Shown here: positions 11,446-15,348 of the stretch, piece after piece
How positions within the stretch are numbered: position 1 is the stretch's first letter
Layout of the letters: each line of letters begins with the position of its first letter
Assembly (NCBI GenBank): GCA_947631805.1
Contig: CANRNA010000018.1
Span: 1 to 15,348, forward strand
DNA length: 15,348 nt
Reading direction: 5' to 3'
Source: an uncultured Oscillospiraceae bacterium
GTDB lineage: Bacteria > Bacillota > Clostridia > Oscillospirales > Oscillospiraceae
The notes under the pieces: model-generated
Databases searched by the model: none
What the model saw: only the letters and a program-made list of their open reading frames with translations
Told to the model about the DNA's origin: nothing
Program-made: the position numbers and the translations under genes

Positions 11446-11601
11446 TCACAAATCTTGGAACTGGTGCGGCAATATATCCACGTCGCTCTGCTCTGTGGCC
11501 TCGCTGCGGGCATAGGAACCGAACAGATAGACCTCCCGCAGACCGTACTTCTCGGCCACAGGCGCTATCCGCCGCTTCAATTCTTCCACAGAGTAGATCA
11601 T
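11446..11601 (-). pseudogene. Truncated MNT nucleotidyltransferase
   Basis: A 51-codon frame encoding the front half of an MNT nucleotidyltransferase. The glycine-serine loop and first two catalytic aspartates are present (F27-G28-S29-Y30-A31-R32, D40-V-D42), but the protein stops nine residues later, whereas family members have about 100 residues. The final residues (PHQFQDL) do not resemble the family, which suggests a deletion or replacement of the rear half. It keeps a good promoter and a GAGGTG ribosome binding site. Whether this is a dead remnant or a functional micro-ORF that couples translation to the DUF4160 gene is not clear; a remnant is more likely. Confidence 0.7.
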
Positions 11602-11621
11602 ATTGACACCTCGCTGTGTTA

Positions 11622-11650
11622 AGTATAGCGCAAGTTTGGCGGATTTACAA
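11622..11650 (-). promoter_or_regulatory. Promoter of the MNT-remnant/DUF4160/DUF2442 unit
   Basis: On the minus strand TTGTAA (complement of 11645-11650), 17 bp, then TATACT (complement of 11622-11627), 20 nt before the start of the truncated MNT gene. A good sigma-A-like match. Confidence 0.7.
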
Positions 11651-11671
11651 GGCGCTTCAATAGAACTCTGC

Positions 11672-11727
11672 GGCGGATGGGCTTATTCCTATTGACACGA
11701 CAGCGCTATAAATCGGCAGGAGCATCG
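11672..11727. repeat. 56-nt intergenic repeat, copy 2
   Basis: Second copy of the element at 10156-10211 (49 of 56 identical), again joined to a hairpin just downstream of a minus-strand gene, here the MFS exporter. Confidence 0.75.
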
Positions 11728-11742
11728 CATTGATGCTCCCGC
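11716..11742 (-). terminator. Hairpin downstream of the MFS gene
   Basis: GGAGCATC (11719-11726) pairs with GATGCTCC (11732-11739), extended by two more pairs beyond one A-C mismatch; the loop is 5 nt. It lies 37 nt past the MFS stop and belongs to the recurrent hairpin family. Confidence 0.6.
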
Positions 11743-11779
11743 TCTCTTAAATAAGTCTATAAGTCCGTCCGACGGCGGC

Positions 11780-12886
11780 TTATGAGAACCACCAGCCGAA
11801 AAGCGGCGACAGCGGTATCATAAAAACCGAAAAGATCATGGACGAGACGGAGATAAGCGTGGCCCGCTGGGCGGAGGGGAAGCGGTCGTTCAGTCTCTTG
11901 TCGCTGACCAGCTGGAGGCTGTCGTCCAGAAGTCCCGCCAGCAGACCGGAAGCCATCAGCACCGGCAGGCACGTCCCCCGCGCCGCCAGGGCGCAGAGCA
12001 GAACGCCTGCCCCGGTGAGGGCCGCCGCCTTCGGATGGGGCAGGCGGTCCAGCCTGCCCGTCAGCAGTCCGGCCAGACCGCCGCCCAGCCCCAGCGCGAA
12101 CAGCGCCGGTCCCAGCAGCGCCGGGACCGTCACCGCCGCCTCTACCTTCTCTTGCAGATAAAATCCCGTCAGGGTCGCGCATGCCCCCACCAGGGCGTTG
12201 AGCACCATGATCCGCACGGCCACGCCGTCCGATCGAAGGAGCGCCCAGGCGCCCCGGACTGTCTCCCCCAGGGCGGCGGGCAGCGTCCGCAGCGTTATCC
12301 CGGGGACGTCCCGCGCAGGTTCCCGCACGGTCAGCGCGGCCGTCAATCCGATGAGGGCGATCCCCGTGTCCAGCAGGTACGCCCGCCGCCAGCCCAGAAG
12401 CACCGTAGCCCCCGCCAGCAGCATGGCGCCGCTGGCGTTGAAGCGGTATACCCCGTTTTGCAGGGAGGAGAATTTCAGATAGTCCGCACCCTGTCCCGCT
12501 TGCAGCATGGACTCGTATGTAATGGCCTCCCGGGTGCCGGACTCCAGGTTGTACCCGAGGGCGGAAACGGCCAGAGACAGGCACACCCCCGCCATCCCCC
12601 GGGAGGCCACCATCAGCAGGGCGGAGAGCACAAACATTATGTGGCTGGCCATCAGGGTCCGCTTCCGCCCCAGCACGTCCGCCAGGACGCCCGAAGGCAG
12701 CTCGCAGCACAGGCTCACGATATGGAACACCGCCTCCGCCAGGCCGATCTCCACCAGGGAGAACCCCCGCAGCGCCAGCAGCAGGACCCACACGCTTCCC
12801 GCCGGGCGGAAACCCACTGACCATTCCAGGACCAGAAGGGCCAGCTTTTGCTTGGAAATAGAAAACTGTTTTATATTTTTGGGCAT
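11780..12886 (-). CDS. MFS exporter (putative drug efflux)
   Basis: A 368-residue major facilitator protein with about 12 hydrophobic segments, slightly short for the superfamily. The loop between helices 2 and 3 carries the antiporter-type motif A, GVLADVLGRKR at 66-76; GWRRAYLLDTG lies near the middle. The family and the leader suggest export of an inhibitory compound, but no substrate can be named. The ATG at 12886 is the only good start; its ribosome binding site (AAAGGATGG, 12-13 nt upstream) is buried in a long hairpin. An in-frame stop lies just upstream. The gene is preceded by a 28-codon leader peptide from the same promoter, which is typical of inducible resistance genes. The overlapping frame at 11757-12917 is a shadow without membrane segments. 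Confidence 0.88.
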   Translation of the reverse strand: MPKNIKQFSISKQKLALLVLEWSVGFRPAGSVWVLLLALRGFSLVEIGLAEAVFHIVSLCCELPSGVLADVLGRKRTLMASHIMFVLSALLMVASRGMAGVCLSLAVSALGYNLESGTREAITYESMLQAGQGADYLKFSSLQNGVYRFNASGAMLLAGATVLLGWRRAYLLDTGIALIGLTAALTVREPARDVPGITLRTLPAALGETVRGAWALLRSDGVAVRIMVLNALVGACATLTGFYLQEKVEAAVTVPALLGPALFALGLGGGLAGLLTGRLDRLPHPKAAALTGAGVLLCALAARGTCLPVLMASGLLAGLLDDSLQLVSDKRLNDRFPSAQRATLISVSSMIFSVFMIPLSPLFGWWFS

Positions 12887-12893
12887 AAAAATA

Positions 12894-12935
12894 GCGCCAT
12901 CCTTTCTCTTTCATCATAAAGAAAAGGATCGGCGC
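12894..12935 (-). promoter_or_regulatory. Attenuator hairpin covering the MFS ribosome binding site
   Basis: On the transcript, 12935-12931 pairs with 12898-12894 (GCGCC/GGCGC), 12929-12923 with 12905-12899, and 12922-12918 with 12911-12907. This is 17 bp with two single-base bulges and a 6-nt loop. The descending arm contains the AAAGGAT of the MFS ribosome binding site, and the stem is followed by TATTTTT, so it could block translation or end transcription. Its ascending foot (GTCGCGCC, complement of 12931-12938) can pair instead with GGCGCGAC next to the leader-peptide start (complement of 13046-13053), giving two exclusive folds. Confidence 0.7.
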
Positions 12936-12957
12936 GACCGTTTACCGTGACCCGCAG

Positions 12958-13044
12958 TCACCGAAAAAAGGGCGCACTGATCCCATGGATGGCCAAATCG
13001 CAGCCGAGAAAATGCAGGATCAAGCCGTTTTGCATCCACCGCAT
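12958..13044 (-). CDS. 28-residue leader peptide of the MFS gene
   Basis: A short ORF starting ATG 13044 with a perfect AGGAGG (13053-13058) 8 nt upstream and ending TGA at 12958. It lies entirely within the 5' leader of the MFS gene, about 24 nt after the predicted transcription start. The product begins MRWMQNGLILHF, continues LGCDLAIHG and ends ISAPFFR. The stop codon is inside a small GTGAC/GTCAC hairpin (12947-12961). Strong translation signals on a peptide this short, just before an exporter whose ribosome binding site is sequestered, point to a regulatory leader, in which ribosome movement or stalling decides the fold of the RNA downstream. This role is inferred. Confidence 0.75.
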   Translation of the reverse strand: MRWMQNGLILHFLGCDLAIHGISAPFFR

Positions 13045-13074
13045 CGTCGCGCCCTCCTCTCATAAGATGGGGTA

Positions 13075-13104
13075 AGTATACCATACGCGGACACGGAAAG
13101 TCAA
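13075..13104 (-). promoter_or_regulatory. Promoter of the MFS leader
   Basis: Minus-strand TTGACT (complement of 13099-13104), 18-bp spacer, TATACT (complement of 13075-13080). Transcription would begin near 13068, giving a leader of about 180 nt. The rest of the intergenic region, 13105-13190, shows nothing recognisable apart from a small GTGC/GCAC palindrome at about 13127-13137. Confidence 0.75.
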
Positions 13105-13190
13105 GAAGCGCCTTTTTCTCCGGGCCGTGCGGCGCACGCATAAATTAACTGATAGTAAAAAATAATTCCTTTTGTTTAATCTCCGTTCAA

Positions 13191-13224
13191 TAGACTTTTG
13201 CGTTCCGACCGGCTATAATCGGTC
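13191..13224 (+). promoter_or_regulatory. Promoter and candidate operator of the XRE gene
   Basis: TAGACT (13191-13196), 17 bp, TATAAT (13214-13219). The -10 box lies inside the inverted repeat GACCG-N8-CGGTC (13207-13211 and 13220-13224), a likely operator position. Binding by the XRE protein encoded 27 bp downstream is inferred. Confidence 0.65.
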
Positions 13225-13251
13225 CAGAAACCGTGAAGGAGGCAGCGGAAC

Positions 13252-14286
13252 ATGACGGTAGGAAATGTTATCAAAAAATACAGAAAAAATAAAGGTATGA
13301 CCCAGGAGGAGATGGCCGCCCGTCTCGGTGTGACCGCTCCCGCCGTGAATAAATGGGAGAAGGGCAACACGCTGCCGGATGTCGCTTTGCTCGCTCCCAT
13401 CGCGCGGCTGCTCGGCATTACTACAGACGAACTTCTGTCCTTCAAAGACGAGCTGACAGACGAAGAAATAAACCAATATTTATCAAATATCCAAAAGGAC
13501 CTGGAGAGCAAAGATTTCCACGATGTATTTCTCTCCGTAAAGGAAAAAATCGAGGAATATCCTAATTGTGAGAGGCTGATCTGGCAGGCGGCCGTCATTC
13601 TGGACGCAGAACGGATGGCAGCAGAGCTTCCCGACAGCGACAGATATGACGACGCAATATGCGGATGGTATGAGAGGTGCCTGCGCTCAGAGGACGAACG
13701 GATCCGGGGGCAGGCGGCGGACTCGCTGTTTCACACGTTTATTCGGAAAGAGGACTATGAAAAAGCGGCTCAATACTTGGACCATTTCTCTCTGGAAAAT
13801 CCGGAACGCAAGCGCAAGGAGGCGCTTGTGAACAGTAAGACGGGAAAACGGGCGGAAGCCTACCGCGCATACGAGGAATTGATCTTCAGCGGATATCAGC
13901 ATATACAGCTGACATTGAATGACCTGCGCATTCTTTATATGGAAGACAATGATCATGAAATGGCGAGAAAACTGGTCGAAGTTTCGTCCTCCGCCGCGGC
14001 CGCGTTTGAAATGGGCAGATATAACGAGGTCTGCTGGGGGCTGGATGTCGCCGTGCGGGAAAAGGACGTCGCGTGGACAGCACGGCTTATACGGGAAATA
14101 TTGGACAGTGTGGGCACGATAGGCGATTTCGCAAGGTCCAGGCTCTATCAGCACATGACGCTAAAGCCTGTTGACCCTGATTTTTCAACCTCCTTAAAGC
14201 GGGAGCTTTTGACGTCGCTCGAAGACGAGACCTTCCATTACATGCAGGGAAACGAGGAATGGGAAAAGCTGAAAAGCGGTGAATAA
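13252..14286 (+). CDS. XRE-family regulator with helical-repeat C-terminus
   Basis: A 344-residue transcriptional regulator. Residues 5-60 form a Cro/CI-type helix-turn-helix (KYRKNKGMTQEEMAARLGV, then TAPAVNKWEKG and LPDVALLAPIARLLGITTDELL). The remaining 280 residues are mostly helical and include repeated paired helices (for example DYEKAAQYLDHFSLENPERK, GKRAEAYRAYEELIFSG, NDHEMARKLVEVSSS), resembling TPR-type repeats used for peptide or protein sensing. AAGGAGG lies 9 nt before the ATG. It is transcribed divergently from the MFS exporter unit, with 150 bp between the promoters' -10 boxes, so it may regulate that unit; this is not shown by the sequence. A hairpin cluster follows the stop. 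Confidence 0.88.
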   Translation: MTVGNVIKKYRKNKGMTQEEMAARLGVTAPAVNKWEKGNTLPDVALLAPIARLLGITTDELLSFKDELTDEEINQYLSNIQKDLESKDFHDVFLSVKEKIEEYPNCERLIWQAAVILDAERMAAELPDSDRYDDAICGWYERCLRSEDERIRGQAADSLFHTFIRKEDYEKAAQYLDHFSLENPERKRKEALVNSKTGKRAEAYRAYEELIFSGYQHIQLTLNDLRILYMEDNDHEMARKLVEVSSSAAAAFEMGRYNEVCWGLDVAVREKDVAWTARLIREILDSVGTIGDFARSRLYQHMTLKPVDPDFSTSLKRELLTSLEDETFHYMQGNEEWEKLKSGE

Positions 14287-14289
14287 CAG

Positions 14290-14306
14290 CACAGCTAAAG
14301 GCTGTG
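14290..14306 (+). terminator. Small hairpin after the XRE gene
   Basis: CACAGC (14290-14295) pairs with GCTGTG (14301-14306), 5-nt loop, immediately after the XRE stop. Weak and without a T-run; listed as a possible 3' structure only. Confidence 0.3.
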
Positions 14307-14347
14307 GAATAACGTAGACTTAAAGAAAACCTGTCCGGCAAAAGCCG

Positions 14348-14373
14348 CTCCCCCTGCCTTATGGCAGGGGGAG
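14348..14373. terminator. Bidirectional terminator between convergent genes
   Basis: CTCCCCCTGCC (14348-14358) pairs perfectly with 14363-14373 around TTAT. It lies between the XRE gene and the converging winged-helix gene. Short pyrimidine or T-rich stretches follow on both strands (CCTTTC and, on the minus strand, GGCTTTTG). Confidence 0.75.
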
Positions 14374-14378
14374 ACCTT

Positions 14379-14678
14379 TCAGCGTTCTTCCTGCCCGCCG
14401 GACACGATATTCTCCAATAGCTTCACGTATGCCAGGAAGGTCTCCCGGCCCAGCTCCGTCAGCTCATAGGTGGTCCGGGGTCGGCGGGAGAAAAACTCCT
14501 TGCGGCTGGCGATATACCCCTCCGCCTCCAGCGTTTCCAGCTGCTTGCCCAGGTTCCCGGCGGTGGCGGCAGTGAGCTTTTGCAATGTGGTGAAATCCTT
14601 GGGCCCCGCCATCAGCGCCGCCACAGCCCCCAGCCGCAGCTTGGACTGGAATGCCGCCGGTATCTCATGCAGCTCCAT
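14379..14678 (-). CDS. Winged-helix transcriptional regulator (HTH_34-like)
   Basis: A 99-residue DNA-binding protein consisting of one winged-helix domain of the PF13601/HTH_34 type, related to MarR and PadR regulators. The recognition region reads FTTLQKLTAATAGNLGKQLETLEAEGYI at about 29-56 and the wing SRRPRTTYELTELGRETF at about 64-81. There is no separate ligand domain. It starts inside the last 14 nt of the upstream membrane-protein gene, so the two are translationally coupled; the pairing of a small winged-helix regulator with a polytopic membrane protein is common in Gram-positive bacteria, where the regulator often controls its own operon. Confidence 0.87.
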   Translation of the reverse strand: MELHEIPAAFQSKLRLGAVAALMAGPKDFTTLQKLTAATAGNLGKQLETLEAEGYIASRKEFFSRRPRTTYELTELGRETFLAYVKLLENIVSGGQEER

Positions 14679-15339
14679 GGGCCCTGTCCTTCTTCAGCAG
14701 ATACCCAAACGCCAGCAGGAGCAGCCCGGGAAAGCCCTGCAGGACCAGCCACGCCGGGACCGCCCATGTAAGCTGGCTCAGCCGCTCGATACCGACGCTC
14801 AGCCAGTCAAAGGGCATGGCCATCCGCGCCAGCCCGAAGGCGAAGGCCGCCAGGCCCAGGATAAGCATGCCCTTGTTCTCCGCGAACGCCGCTGTCAGTA
14901 GCAGCGGCAGCGCGGGGAACAGGCACCACAGCACCCGGGACACATATACGCCCCCGGATATCACCGACGTGTCCGTGACGAACACATAGTTCATCATCGC
15001 AACCACCACGTCGCTGAAAAGGCTCACGCACACGAACACGGCCAGACACACGCCCCACACATCCAGCAGCTTCCGGGCCAGGGCGTTGAGCCCCTCCCGC
15101 TCCGCCCGCCGATGCCAGCGGAAAAACGTGACGCCCAGCGCCGCGTACAGCGCCAGCAGCAGCGGCCCTTTCAGAAGCGCGATGTGGTATGCCAGCCAAG
15201 GCTCCCTGCCCGCGGCATGCAGCGCCACAGAGAGCGTGTTCAGCGCCGTGGCAGCGACCCCATAGCCCAGCCATATCCAGCCGTAGGCGCTGAAGAATCC
15301 TGCCAGCCCCCGCAGCCCCGTCATGGTCTGGGCCAGCAT
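14665..15339 (-). CDS. Polytopic membrane protein, start possibly beyond window
   Basis: A 224-residue integral membrane protein of unknown function with about six hydrophobic segments (roughly 14-36, 46-70, 90-112, 125-150, 152-172 and 190-214) and a basic loop (FFRWHRRAEREG) near 73-84. No catalytic or transport motif is recognised. It ends inside the winged-helix regulator gene (14-nt overlap), so the two form one unit. Only 9 bases lie before the ATG at 15337-15339, no ribosome binding site can be seen there, and the frame stays open to the window edge, so the true start may be upstream. Confidence 0.75.
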   Translation of the reverse strand: MLAQTMTGLRGLAGFFSAYGWIWLGYGVAATALNTLSVALHAAGREPWLAYHIALLKGPLLLALYAALGVTFFRWHRRAEREGLNALARKLLDVWGVCLAVFVCVSLFSDVVVAMMNYVFVTDTSVISGGVYVSRVLWCLFPALPLLLTAAFAENKGMLILGLAAFAFGLARMAMPFDWLSVGIERLSQLTWAVPAWLVLQGFPGLLLLAFGYLLKKDRAHGAA

Positions 15340-15348
15340 GGCGCGGAT

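Noticed and set aside
9500..11780. Small-gene region as an integron-type gene-cassette array
   Set aside because: The repeats between genes lack the core-site sequences of integron recombination sites, and no integron integrase is in the window.
11757..12917. 386-codon minus-strand frame overlapping the MFS gene
   Set aside because: Gly/Arg-rich translation without membrane segments; the 11780-12886 frame gives a typical MFS protein.

Overview
The window looks like chromosomal DNA of a GC-rich, Gram-positive anaerobe, most likely a gut Clostridia of the Oscillospiraceae type. This is inferred from the AGGAGG-type ribosome binding sites, sigma-A-like promoters close to TTGACA/TATAAT, and protein families common in that group (membrane-tailed MerR regulators, clostridial MATE and MFS exporters, DUF4160/DUF2442, short HEPN/MNT pairs). 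No rRNA, tRNA, CRISPR array, integrase or transposase was recognised, and there is no phage module.

Layout. (1) 8-1562, plus strand: a four-gene, overlapping operon behind a textbook MerR operator. It encodes a MerR regulator with a two-helix membrane tail, two small two-helix membrane proteins, and a YbjQ/UPF0145 protein; a hairpin closes it. The three membrane proteins end in the same short cytosolic motif. (2) 1663-2378, minus: an MNT nucleotidyltransferase/HEPN pair (toxin-antitoxin type), preceded by a cluster of palindromes. (3) 2624-4019, minus: a CorA-type divalent cation channel downstream of a small acidic protein made of four exact 13-residue DxDxDG-like units. (4) 4272-8475, plus: a short UvrA-like ABC ATPase without the UvrB-binding domain, then a MATE exporter with its own promoter and a terminator-like hairpin at the very start of its transcript. 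(5) 8501-9440, minus: a nitrilase-superfamily amidohydrolase with an unexplained 36-codon ORF overlapping its 3' end. (6) 9509-11742, minus: small accessory genes (GNAT acetyltransferase, P-loop kinase, DUF2442, DUF4160, a truncated MNT remnant) separated by repeated intergenic elements. (7) 11780-13104, minus: an MFS exporter preceded by a 28-codon leader peptide and an RNA hairpin that both covers the MFS Shine-Dalgarno sequence and resembles a terminator. (8) 13191-14286, plus: an XRE-type regulator divergent from the MFS unit. (9) 14379-15339, minus: a membrane protein overlapping a small winged-helix regulator.

Common threads. Two drug-type exporters (MATE, MFS) and a UvrA2-like ATPase suggest response to toxic small molecules, and both exporters have leaders that could be controlled after transcription starts. 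Four 3' ends carry relatives of one hairpin (GGGAGCATC/GATGCTCCC core). The most noteworthy items are the MFS leader-peptide attenuator, the MerR/membrane-protein operon with its shared C-terminal motif, the 13-residue acidic repeat protein beside CorA, and the overlapping small ORF at 8501-8611.
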